Source: Clostridia bacterium
GTDB taxonomy: Bacteria > Bacillota > Clostridia > Christensenellales > UBA1242
Reading direction: 5' to 3'
Assembly (NCBI GenBank): GCA_009929275.1
Contig: SAAW01000005.1
Coordinates: 1 to 52,988, forward strand
Length of the DNA: 52,988 bases
The translations under genes were made by a program, and so were the position numbers. A model generated the notes under the pieces. The model was not told where the DNA came from and ran no database searches. It saw only the letters and a program-made list of their open reading frames with translations. Each line of letters begins with the position of its first letter. Positions within the stretch are counted from its first letter, which is position 1. Positions 1 through 6,819 of the stretch are shown here, in pieces.

Positions 1-72
1 GCAAAATCGATGACTGGGGTGAAGTCGTAACAAGGTAGCTATACGAGAACGTGTGGCTGGATCACCTCCTTT
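1..72 (+). rRNA. rrs: 16S ribosomal RNA, 3' end only
   Basis: The first bases match the conserved 3' end of 16S rRNA: the decoding-site segment GAAGTCGTAACAAGGTA, then the helix 45 region and GGATCACCTCCTTT, which holds the anti-Shine-Dalgarno CCTCC. The gene is cut by the window start. The mature end is placed at about 72 by analogy with other bacteria. It agrees with the AGGAG-type ribosome sites seen in front of most genes here. No tRNA or 23S rRNA follows; a terminator and a protein gene do. Confidence 0.97.
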
Positions 73-95
73 TAAAGAGAAGTGAGTCGACGAAA

Positions 96-117
96 CCAAA
101 TTTTTAATTAAATTTGG
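96..117 (+). other. hairpin just after 16S rRNA
   Basis: CCAAATTT (96-103) and AAATTTGG (110-117) form a perfect 8-bp stem with a 6-base loop, 24 bases after the 16S end. There is no T run, so it is not a terminator. It may shape 3' processing of pre-16S RNA. That role is an inference, because the upstream partner strand of the processing stem is outside the window. Confidence 0.5.
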
Positions 118-210
118 CAGGTACAAGTTTGGAAAGCAAACCAATCAAAAAAACTCTTGGAAATGACAAGTAAAAACATTTACAATCTTAACTATTAAAT
201 GGAACAAACA

Positions 211-244
211 AAAAGACTAACGATTATTCGTTAGTCTTTTTTTT
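211..244 (+). terminator. terminator of the 16S transcription unit
   Basis: A perfect 13-bp stem (211-223 with 228-240) with loop TTAT is followed by an unbroken T run to 244. It is one of the strongest intrinsic terminators in the window. It closes the 16S rRNA transcript before any 23S gene could be read. Confidence 0.93.
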
Positions 245-259
245 GTCTAAAATAAAATA

Positions 260-288
260 TTGTTTAATAACTTAACATGTGTTAAAAT
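260..288 (+). promoter_or_regulatory. promoter of the M16 peptidase gene
   Basis: TTGTTT (260-265), 17 bases, then TAAAAT (283-288) preceded by TGT, an extended -10. The start codon is at 309 with GGGG about 6 bases before it, so the leader would be only about 14 bases. Confidence 0.65.
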
Positions 289-308
289 AACTCTAAAAAA
301 GGGGAAAT

Positions 309-1607
309 ATGAGAACTAAAATAATAAAATTGCCTTATGGTGCTACTTTAATACATACAAGGAACAATGCAAACAAAGCAATTAATGTTCAAATAAATTT
401 TAAAGTTGGCAGTGCAAACACCTCATACAAACCGGGTCTACTTCACCTTGCAGAGCACCTTAGGGCAAATAGGACAAAAGAACTTACAAAAGAACAACTT
501 ACAGAAGAAAATACAAAAAAAGGTATATCTTTTAATGCTAGCACAGGAAATATTTTTATCGATTTTAACTTAATCACACACAAAAAATTTTTAAAAGAAG
601 CGTTTAGCAAACTTGTAGAAAGAATGCTTTTTGAAGATTTAACAAAAGAAGAATATGAAAAAGAAAAAGAAATCGTTTGTGCCGAAATAAATAGAGCAAA
701 AGCAAATATTGAAAGGCAATTTTACGAAAAATTAAAAGGAAAAGTTTATCTTGATAAATTTAGGAATACAAATAATCTTGGAGAGAAAAAGGATATAAAA
801 AGATATACAAATAGACAGATTCAAAACCACATTTCAAAAATAATAAATACAAATAACCTTATTGTTACCGTTTCTGGTAATGTTTCATCTTGCTATATAA
901 AACGACTAATAAAACAGATTTTACTTACACAAATCCCGCACGATGAGCCCAAAGTTAAGCAACTTGAAATAGACCCAATATTCGCAAACAAAAGCAAATT
1001 AATTATTAGCAAAAATGAATATGAGGCAAACAGTCTACTTATAATAATTCCAACAAAAATTACCAATAACAAAGATTTAAGGCAACTTTTTCAAAAATCT
1101 TACATAATTTCTTTGCTTTCTGGAAATGATGGCGAAATTTTTAAAGCACTTCGATATAGAAATGGACTAATATATTCAAGTAGCACTTTTTCTAAAGACA
1201 ATTCAAAGTCAATTTATATGAAGTTTCAAACAAAAAAGGAAAACATAAACAAAGCAATTTCTCTTATTGCAGAAGTTTTTAATAATCTTGCGATAACCAA
1301 GGAAAAGAAAGAAGAAATAGATAACAGAGCAAAAATACTAGACGAAATGACTTATAGAAAGAGAAATGGAGAATTAAACGATTCTTTTTTAAACTCCTTT
1401 TTATTTTATGGCAAACTAATAAAGAAAAAAGTTGGCGATAAAATAATCAAAAAGATGACTGCTGACGAGATAAACGCCAAGATAAAAGATATGATGACAG
1501 ATAATAAAATTTATGTTTTGGTTGAAGGAAATGCAGATAAGAAAGATGTGATGTCAATCAAAAAGATTGAAAATCTATTTTTTGGTAATGTTGACCAAAA
1601 CAATTGA
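309..1607 (+). CDS. M16-family zinc metallopeptidase
   Basis: A 432-residue protein of the pitrilysin/insulinase type (M16). The inverted zinc motif HLAEH is at residues 46-50 (His46 and His50 as ligands, Glu49 catalytic). The expected third ligand Glu126 lies in CAEINRA, 76 residues after His50, the normal spacing for the family. Length fits a single M16 N plus C unit. The ATG at 309 has AGGGGAAAT in front of it. There is no signal peptide, so it is probably a cytosolic oligopeptidase. Many Firmicutes carry M16 genes as pairs; here there is only one. It has its own promoter between the 16S terminator and a divergently regulated HAD gene on the same strand. Substrate unknown. Confidence 0.88.
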   Translation: MRTKIIKLPYGATLIHTRNNANKAINVQINFKVGSANTSYKPGLLHLAEHLRANRTKELTKEQLTEENTKKGISFNASTGNIFIDFNLITHKKFLKEAFSKLVERMLFEDLTKEEYEKEKEIVCAEINRAKANIERQFYEKLKGKVYLDKFRNTNNLGEKKDIKRYTNRQIQNHISKIINTNNLIVTVSGNVSSCYIKRLIKQILLTQIPHDEPKVKQLEIDPIFANKSKLIISKNEYEANSLLIIIPTKITNNKDLRQLFQKSYIISLLSGNDGEIFKALRYRNGLIYSSSTFSKDNSKSIYMKFQTKKENINKAISLIAEVFNNLAITKEKKEEIDNRAKILDEMTYRKRNGELNDSFLNSFLFYGKLIKKKVGDKIIKKMTADEINAKIKDMMTDNKIYVLVEGNADKKDVMSIKKIENLFFGNVDQNN

Positions 1608-1631
1608 ATTTTTTTTAAAAAAGGATATAAT
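1604..1631 (+). promoter_or_regulatory. promoter of the HAD gene, predicts a leaderless mRNA
   Basis: TTGAAT (1604-1609), 16 bases, TATAAT (1626-1631). The ATG at 1639 is only 7 bases beyond the -10 box, so transcription should start at or next to the start codon. The -35 box overlaps the stop codon of the M16 gene. Confidence 0.75.
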
Positions 1632-1638
1632 GTAATAT

Positions 1639-2220
1639 ATGAATGTTTATGATTTTGATAAAACTATCTACAACTTTGACAGCCCTTCAAAATTCTATTT
1701 TTTTTGCATAAAACGCCACCCAAAGATTTTTTGGCACCTTTTTGTAAGTGCTTTTTGGGGTGTTTTAAAATCTCTTCGCATAATTGACCTCACAAGGTTT
1801 AAAGAAAAATTTTTTTCTTTCGTCCTATATTTGCCAGACTACAAGAAAGATTTAGAACTATTTTGGCAAAAAGAAGTTGAGAATATTAACGATTGGTATT
1901 TTGAAAAAAAGCAAGATAATGATGTGATTTGCTCTGCGACCCCACGCTTTATGATGGAAACTATTGTCGAAAAAATAAACCCAAAAGCAACTCTTGTTTG
2001 TTCCGAAATAGACATAAAAACAGCAAAATTTTTGCCAAATGAAACAAATTGCAAAGGTAAAAACAAGGTTAATAAATTAAAAGAATTAGGATTTGTTTCT
2101 TTTAAAGAAGGCTATGGCGACTCCAAAAGTGACATTCCAATGCTCAAAATGGCAAAGAAGAGATTTCAAATTTTGAGCGGTGGCAAGGTTGTGGAATTTG
2201 ACAAAAAGTTCTTTGAATAG
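1639..2220 (+). CDS. HAD-superfamily phosphatase (SerB/HAD-IB-like)
   Basis: A 193-residue haloacid dehalogenase-type hydrolase. Motif I is YDFDKT at the N-terminus (Asp5 as nucleophile, Asp7 as acid/base). Motif II is the Ser in SATPRF near residue 98, and motif III/IV is GDSKSDIPML near residues 159-168. The cap between motifs I and II is alpha-helical and hydrophobic (LFVSAFWGVLKSLR), as in HAD-IB phosphoserine-phosphatase-like enzymes. The substrate cannot be read from the sequence; phosphoserine, phosphorylated lipids or other small phosphates are all possible. The gene stands alone, with a promoter so close that the mRNA is probably leaderless. Confidence 0.85.
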   Translation: MNVYDFDKTIYNFDSPSKFYFFCIKRHPKIFWHLFVSAFWGVLKSLRIIDLTRFKEKFFSFVLYLPDYKKDLELFWQKEVENINDWYFEKKQDNDVICSATPRFMMETIVEKINPKATLVCSEIDIKTAKFLPNETNCKGKNKVNKLKELGFVSFKEGYGDSKSDIPMLKMAKKRFQILSGGKVVEFDKKFFE

Positions 2221-2262
2221 CAATTAAAAATTATAAAAAATATTATTATAAGAAAAAAATCA

Positions 2263-2291
2263 TTGACAAAAGTATTAAAAAAAGATAAAAT
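2263..2291 (+). promoter_or_regulatory. promoter of the rplJ-rplL operon
   Basis: Consensus TTGACA (2263-2268), 17 bases, TAAAAT (2286-2291). It drives an L10-type leader of about 150 bases before rplJ. Confidence 0.88.
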
Positions 2292-2327
2292 ACTTTTGTT
2301 TTAATAAAAACTATTACTTAAGACAGC

Positions 2328-2437
2328 AAGTGAGAAATCGTAACTTTCGTTAAGAAAGGCTTGCCGAGGTAAGTTGAGATTGTTTCTTTTTAAGTTCGAA
2401 ATAACCTTACACTTACTCAAGTGTAGGGTTTTTTTAA
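2328..2437 (+). promoter_or_regulatory. ribosomal protein L10 leader with attenuator
   Basis: The segment shows the known L10-leader pattern: AAGACAGCAAG, a side hairpin, then CTTGCCGAGGTAAG, where GCAAG pairs with CTTGC and CCGAGG follows. It ends in a terminator-like hairpin, CCTTACACTT with AAGTGTAGGG (2405-2426) and a T run to 2435. In the family, L10(L12)4 binds the kink-turn element to hold back its own operon. Both the motif and the terminator are visible; binding is inferred from the family. Confidence 0.88.
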
Positions 2438-2455
2438 AATTTAAAAGGAGTGAAA

Positions 2456-2947
2456 ATGTCAAAAGAAGCCATTAATGCAAAGAAAAAAATTGTTGAAGAA
2501 ATCAAACAAAAGATTTCAGACAGCAAAAGTGTTGTGTTTGTGAACTATCAAGGCATCAATGTCGAGCAAGACACAAGGCTCAGAAAGAGTTTTAGAGAAA
2601 AGAATGTTGACTATAAAATTTATAAAAACAGACTAATCAAAATCGCCCTTGACGAACTTGGGATTAAAGACTATGATGCGAAAAATCTTGAAGGTGTCAC
2701 ATCTTGTGCTTTTGCAAAAGACGAAGTAAACGCTGCAAATGTCCTTTTTGGTTCAAAAAAGACAATGCCAATGCTAGATGCAAAATTTGGAATTCTTGGA
2801 AAAGAAGTCGTGAATGCTCAGAAAGTTGAAGCCTTGTCGAAGATTCCACCAAAAGAAATCCTCATTGCAATGTTGCTTTCTATGCTCAATGCACCTGTCA
2901 CAAAACTTGCAAGAACATTAGATGCAGTTGCAAAAAAGAATGCTTAA
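2456..2947 (+). CDS. rplJ: 50S ribosomal protein L10
   Basis: A 163-residue uL10, base of the L7/L12 stalk, which recruits translation GTPases. The N-terminal part has the family pattern (EEIKQKISDSKSVVFVNYQGINV) and the C-terminal helix that binds L12 dimers is present. I take the ATG at 2456, because AAAAGGAG at 2443-2450 is correctly spaced; a GTG at 2450 would sit inside the ribosome site. The usual rplK-rplA genes are not upstream. Confidence 0.96.
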   Translation: MSKEAINAKKKIVEEIKQKISDSKSVVFVNYQGINVEQDTRLRKSFREKNVDYKIYKNRLIKIALDELGIKDYDAKNLEGVTSCAFAKDEVNAANVLFGSKKTMPMLDAKFGILGKEVVNAQKVEALSKIPPKEILIAMLLSMLNAPVTKLARTLDAVAKKNA

Positions 2948-3012
2948 TTTAGAAGAAAAAAATAAAAAAATTAAAAAATAAAAAAATAAAAAAATTAAAG
3001 GAGAAATAAAAA

Positions 3013-3378
3013 ATGTCTATTGAAAATATTGTTGAAGAAATCAAAAAATTATCACTTATCGAAGTGAGTGAACTTGTAAAAAAATTGGAAGAGGAATTTG
3101 GCGTGAGTGCCGCTGCTGCAATGGTTGCTCCATCTGCTGGAGATGCTGCTCCTGCACAAGAAGAAAAGAGTGAATTCAACATCATTCTTAAAGAAGTCGG
3201 ACCAAACAAGATTCCAGTCATTAAAGTTGCAAGAGAAGTGACAGGGCTTGGTCTTTCCGAAGCAAAAGCATTGGTCGACAACGCACCATCAACAATCAAA
3301 GAAAATGTTTCAACAGAAGAAGCAAAAGCAATTGAAGCAAAATTCAAAGATGCTGGCGCAACAGTTGAACTCAAATAA
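3013..3378 (+). CDS. rplL: 50S ribosomal protein L7/L12
   Basis: A 121-residue bL12. The N-terminal dimerisation helix ([25 protein letters not shown]), the Ala-rich hinge (residues about 33-55) and the globular C-terminal domain ([26 protein letters not shown] region) are all present. It lies 65 A/T-rich bases after rplJ with its own AAAGGAG. rpoB does not follow; a terminator does. Confidence 0.98.
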   Translation: MSIENIVEEIKKLSLIEVSELVKKLEEEFGVSAAAAMVAPSAGDAAPAQEEKSEFNIILKEVGPNKIPVIKVAREVTGLGLSEAKALVDNAPSTIKENVSTEEAKAIEAKFKDAGATVELK

Positions 3379-3443
3379 TTTTTGAAAAAGTTAAAAGATT
3401 GTTTAAATTTTTTAATATTAAAAAAATTTTGAAAAATAAAAAT

Positions 3444-3472
3444 CTCCAAGCGAAAAGTTTGGAGTTTTTTTA
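3444..3472 (+). terminator. terminator after rplL
   Basis: CTCCAAG (3444-3450) pairs with TTTGGAG (3458-3464), with a GCGAAAAG-like loop, followed by a T run to 3471. It closes the two-gene stalk operon. Confidence 0.8.
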
Positions 3473-3519
3473 TTACAAATTATTTGAAAATATATTTTAA
3501 AATTTGACTAAAAAATTTT

Positions 3520-3837
3520 TTAAGGTATCAAAAAAGTTATGCACTTTGGAGTTTTTGAAGATGACTCATTCACCGTTATGCCATTTGCAATGCAATGTCC
3601 GTCTTTGTTAAACAAGCAATTTGCTTTGCAGGTTAGGTTCATATCTTTTAAATGCCTGTAGTTTGCAACCCGAAAGGGCGTCTCAGTGAAGATTTCTCTG
3701 CTGAAATCCTTTAAATATTTGTCCTCCCTTTTCACATATTGCTTACACTCTAATTTGTTCGAAATTTCAATGCTTTTTGCCTGACATGTTAAATTTTTAT
3801 TAAATTTACAACTTATTTTGCGACATCTTAAATCCAT
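3520..3837 (-). CDS. cysteine-rich protein with two DUF1540-like repeats
   Basis: A 105-residue protein with two copies of a DUF1540-like pattern. The first (residues about 3-35) runs C-x3-C-x-FN, CQAKSIEI, ECKQYV. The second (about 68-104) runs LTCKANCLFNKDGHC, IANGITV, then PKCITFLI. In DUF1540 proteins four cysteines probably bind a metal, and the proteins are common in spore-forming Firmicutes, but no biochemical role is established. On the minus strand GGGAG sits 6 bases before the ATG at 3837. It is divergent from rplI. The linker between the repeats has no recognisable fold. Confidence 0.7.
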   Translation of the reverse strand: MDLRCRKISCKFNKNLTCQAKSIEISNKLECKQYVKREDKYLKDFSREIFTETPFRVANYRHLKDMNLTCKANCLFNKDGHCIANGITVNESSSKTPKCITFLIP

Positions 3838-3904
3838 TTTTTCTCCCAGAGGAATTATTTGCTTTTTACTTTTTTTTAATCAAAATTTGAAAAAAGAATT
3901 GCAT

Positions 3905-3933
3905 TTGACCAAAAAGAAAATTTTTGATATAAT
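3905..3933 (+). promoter_or_regulatory. promoter of rplI
   Basis: TTGACC (3905-3910), 17 bases, TATAAT (3928-3933). The predicted start is only a few bases ahead of the AGGAG at 3941, so the leader is about 12 bases. Confidence 0.85.
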
Positions 3934-3952
3934 ATTTATTAGGAGAAAAATT

Positions 3953-4390
3953 ATGAAAGTTTTATTGCTTAGTGACGTTCGTGGGAGTGGCAAGATGAAC
4001 GATATTGTGGAAGTTAGCGACGGATATGCAAGGAATTTTTTGATTAAAAAAGGGCTTGCAAAACAAGCAGATGACTCACTTTTAAAGGAAAAGGCAAGTC
4101 AACTTGCGAGCAAGGCAAGGAATGTGATGCTTCAAAAAGAGGAAGCAGAGAAAACTGCAAAGATACTCAAAAACAAAACTTTTGTTATCCACGCAAATGT
4201 GGGGACAAATGGCAAAATGTTTGGAGCAGTGACGTCAAAAGAGATTGCAAGTGCAATAAATTCCGAGGGTATTGAGGTGGACAGACGCGACATTATTCTT
4301 AAAACACCTATCAAAAATGTGGGAAGTTATGTCATTGAATCAAAACTCTTTGCAGGAGTTGTCGCAAAATTCAACATTATTGTGGAATAA
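3953..4390 (+). CDS. rplI: 50S ribosomal protein L9
   Basis: A 145-residue bL9. The N-terminal domain is clear (MKVLLLSDVRGSGKMNDIVEVSDGYARNFLI), followed by the long connecting helix (residues about 45-75) and the C-terminal rRNA-binding domain. ATG 3953 is chosen because AGGAG (3941-3945) precedes it and the protein then begins exactly like the family; the open frame extends further upstream without a ribosome site. It is a single-gene unit here, away from the usual rpsF/ssb/rpsR or dnaB neighbours. Confidence 0.96.
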   Translation: MKVLLLSDVRGSGKMNDIVEVSDGYARNFLIKKGLAKQADDSLLKEKASQLASKARNVMLQKEEAEKTAKILKNKTFVIHANVGTNGKMFGAVTSKEIASAINSEGIEVDRRDIILKTPIKNVGSYVIESKLFAGVVAKFNIIVE

Positions 4391-4432
4391 AATTTTTGCC
4401 AAAAAATCTTTAAGATTGTTTTTAAAGTAAAT

Positions 4433-4468
4433 AAAATAGACCTCGTTTTTTGAAGTCTATTTTTTTTG
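4433..4468 (+). terminator. terminator after rplI
   Basis: AAATAGAC (ending 4441) pairs with GTCTATTT (from 4455), followed by a T run. The A run on the left side means it could also work for the minus-strand gene ending at 4501. Confidence 0.82.
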
Positions 4469-4500
4469 TTTCAATATTTTTAATTTATTCAAACATTTTT

Positions 4501-5220
4501 CTAATTTCTGTTTCGCCCGCCCAGCACAACCAGCAAAAATCTCAAAAGGTTAAGAACAGAAATTAGGAGTGCCGCGACATAAGTGAGTGCTGCTGCGTTT
4601 AAGACTTCCTTTGTTTGTTCAAGTTCTTCTTCGTTTAAGGTGCCTGTTGTTTTAAGGATTTTTATTGCCCTTTTTGAAGCGTCATATTCCACAGGCAATG
4701 TTGCAAGATTGAAAAGCACAGCGATGCCAAACAGCCCAATTCCACTCCAAAGGAAGATGTCGCCAAGAACACCGCTTGCTGAAGTCCCAAAGTTAAAAAT
4801 CAGCCCGATGATGACAAGAGGCCACAAAAGCCTTGAAACAATGTTTGTGACAGGAACGAGAATTTTTCTTATCTCATATGGCACATATTTCTCTTTTTTT
4901 TGAAGAGCGTGTCCAAATTCGTGACAAGCAATGCCAAGAGCCGAGATTGAAGAAGAATTATAGACCGCGCTTGAGAGATTAATCTCCTGTGTTTTTGGAT
5001 TGTAGTTGTCACTAAGTGTGCCAGGAGTGCTTTTAACAGAGATTGTTTTAAGCCCTGAAACATCGAGGAGCCGTCTTATAAGTTCGCTTGCTTTCACTCC
5101 GCTTTGCGACATAGTTTGGCTATATTCGTTGTATGTTTTAGACACTTTCGACTGTGCGTAAAGGGCAAAAATAATTCCCGGCAAGAGGATTATGCCCATT
5201 AAATAATATTCAAAATACAT
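4501..5220 (-). CDS. yugP: YugP-type membrane zinc metallopeptidase
   Basis: A 239-residue membrane protein of the Zn_peptidase_2 (YugP) family. An N-terminal helix (residues about 4-22) is followed by a soluble part holding HEFGH at 100-104, the HExxH zinc-protease signature. Three more hydrophobic segments follow (about 125-148, 152-180 and 210-232). The conserved GLKTISVKSTPGTLSDNYNP and QEINLSSAVY blocks before the active site are typical. The active site probably lies close to the membrane; the substrate is not known. Ribosome site GAGG before the ATG, and a good minus-strand promoter. Confidence 0.9.
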   Translation of the reverse strand: MYFEYYLMGIILLPGIIFALYAQSKVSKTYNEYSQTMSQSGVKASELIRRLLDVSGLKTISVKSTPGTLSDNYNPKTQEINLSSAVYNSSSISALGIACHEFGHALQKKEKYVPYEIRKILVPVTNIVSRLLWPLVIIGLIFNFGTSASGVLGDIFLWSGIGLFGIAVLFNLATLPVEYDASKRAIKILKTTGTLNEEELEQTKEVLNAAALTYVAALLISVLNLLRFLLVVLGGRNRN

Positions 5221-5240
5221 TTTTTTTACCTCATAAATAT

Positions 5241-5269
5241 ATTATAAAATATTTTTTACTATTTCACAA
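5241..5269 (-). promoter_or_regulatory. promoter of the yugP-like gene
   Basis: On the minus strand TTGTGA (5269-5264), 17 bases, TATAAT (5246-5241), then GAGGT and the ATG at 5220. Confidence 0.75.
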
Positions 5270-5279
5270 ATTTTTTTCA

Positions 5280-6272
5280 CTAAACTTGCAAAATGTTTGA
5301 AATCTTATCATTTTCATCTTGAGAAATTGAGAATATTTTTGCAATTTTTGAAGAGTTTTCGTCGTCATAGATAAGTGCAATTTCGTCTGAATTTTTGGAA
5401 AGAGATTGATGAGAAAAAAGGAACTCACCAAAAAATTTTCCAAGGTGTTTGTCAGAAAGTTTTGCCCCCAATTCTTCAGTTAAATAGGTTCTTGCAAGGT
5501 CAAAATCTTTGGTTTTCACAGCGTCAAAAAAGGCATATGGGACAATCTCTTTCTTATGAATTAAAACATTTTCGTTTTCGTCATAGACAAGGTTTGTTTC
5601 CACCCCCAAGTTTGGAGAAAATGTGTATTCTTTTGTGAACGCGTGTCCCAGCATATCGTTTGCTCTTTTGAATGTTATTATTTTGTCTTTCCCCACTTCA
5701 AGCAGGTCGACTTCCTCCAAAGTTGTGAGACTATACTTATGGTCTTTGTGCTTAATTATGCAGACGACATAACTGTCTTGAAAGGTTTTGCCATAACAAA
5801 AAAGGCTGTTTTTTGAGGTTTTAAAATTGAGTTCTTGAATTCTTTTTGGATAGTCAGCATCGAGAAATTCGTGGGAAGCGTTTTCAATTCTCATCGAAAA
5901 AGGGCTGTTTTTTGAGTAGAAAAAATTGTGACTAATCCCAGAAAAATTGAAAGTCTTGCTTTGAATGCTGAAAGGTTTTGGATTTGCGATGAAAAACTCC
6001 CTTGCTATTAAGAGAATATTGTCGTTTGGGAAATTGATTAAGTCGACATTCGGCATTTTTGAGTTCAAACACTTTGTTTTTAAGTTCACCACAACGGTGA
6101 AGTTTAAAGACGTGTTATATTCGCTGTTTGTCGGGAAAAAAGAAATCGGCAAAATGGTTTGTGAAGTGTTGAGAAGAAAAGAGTGAATTTTATTACTCTG
6201 TAGATGTGTGGAAAGATTTTGGGCTTTGACAGCACAATCAAAAGCGGGCTTGATGTGAAAAAAATATTCCAT
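5280..6272 (-). CDS. unknown protein, 330 residues
   Basis: No family recognised. The protein has no signal peptide or membrane segment. It looks mostly beta-stranded in its first 230 residues, with alternating short hydrophobic stretches and many Phe, Asn and Lys. It turns helical and charged after about residue 240 (a stretch near DAVKTKDFDLARTYLTEELG), where a substrate-binding or NTF2-like tail could be imagined but is not supported. AAGGA precedes the ATG at 6272. It ends 60 bases before the start of the yugP-like gene on the same strand, so both could share a transcript, although yugP has its own promoter in the gap. Confidence 0.75.
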   Translation of the reverse strand: MEYFFHIKPAFDCAVKAQNLSTHLQSNKIHSFLLNTSQTILPISFFPTNSEYNTSLNFTVVVNLKTKCLNSKMPNVDLINFPNDNILLIAREFFIANPKPFSIQSKTFNFSGISHNFFYSKNSPFSMRIENASHEFLDADYPKRIQELNFKTSKNSLFCYGKTFQDSYVVCIIKHKDHKYSLTTLEEVDLLEVGKDKIITFKRANDMLGHAFTKEYTFSPNLGVETNLVYDENENVLIHKKEIVPYAFFDAVKTKDFDLARTYLTEELGAKLSDKHLGKFFGEFLFSHQSLSKNSDEIALIYDDENSSKIAKIFSISQDENDKISNILQV

Positions 6273-6373
6273 AATATTATTCCTTTTTACATTTTATTAT
6301 TTCTTTTGCAAAAATATGATTTTTGTGGGTTAAACACAAAAATTTTGGAAACAATTATAAAAAGGAATTTTTT

Positions 6374-6715
6374 ATGGAAAATGATAAAAAAGTGAAGGAA
6401 AATATCATTAATTTTGAAAAAGTTAAGGGAAAATATAGCAAAAAAATTAGTGAAGAAGAGATTAATGCTCTCTTTTTGGGGCTTATTAAGATTGTCAAAA
6501 AATCGGCTCAGGAAGATTATGACAAAGAACTTAAAGAGGAATGTGACTCGGCGACGGAAAATTTTAGACAGTGCCTCATTGAACTAAACACTGTTCAAAT
6601 GGAACTTAAAAAGGAACTTAACATAAAGCAAGTCTTGCTTGAAAGACTGGAAGTTCAACAAGAGCAAATTTGCTTGCTTTTAAAAAAGTTGACATTAAAC
6701 GGCAGTTGGAACTAA
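6374..6715 (+). CDS. small coiled-coil protein of unknown role
   Basis: A 113-residue, highly charged protein without membrane segments or cysteine motifs. Residues about 55-105 form a probable coiled coil (repeated L/E/K heptads around QMELKKELNIKQVLLERLEVQQEQI). I choose the ATG at 6374, preceded by AAAAGGAA; the open frame continues upstream without a start signal. It is divergent from the 330-residue gene and lies about 100 bases before addB. No function can be assigned. Confidence 0.65.
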   Translation: MENDKKVKENIINFEKVKGKYSKKISEEEINALFLGLIKIVKKSAQEDYDKELKEECDSATENFRQCLIELNTVQMELKKELNIKQVLLERLEVQQEQICLLLKKLTLNGSWN

Positions 6716-6781
6716 AATTTTTCAAATTTTTTTAAATGTAAAAATGTAAAAATGCAAAAAATGCAAATTTGTTTATATATT

Positions 6782-6809
6782 TTGAGTTTTTAAATTTTTT
6801 TGCTATTAT
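6782..6809 (+). promoter_or_regulatory. promoter of addB, predicts a leaderless mRNA
   Basis: TTGAGT (6782-6787), 16 bases, TATTAT (6804-6809) preceded by TGC (extended -10). The start codon ATG at 6820 is 10 bases beyond, and no Shine-Dalgarno sequence lies between. Confidence 0.7.
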
Positions 6810-6819
6810 ACAAAGTATA

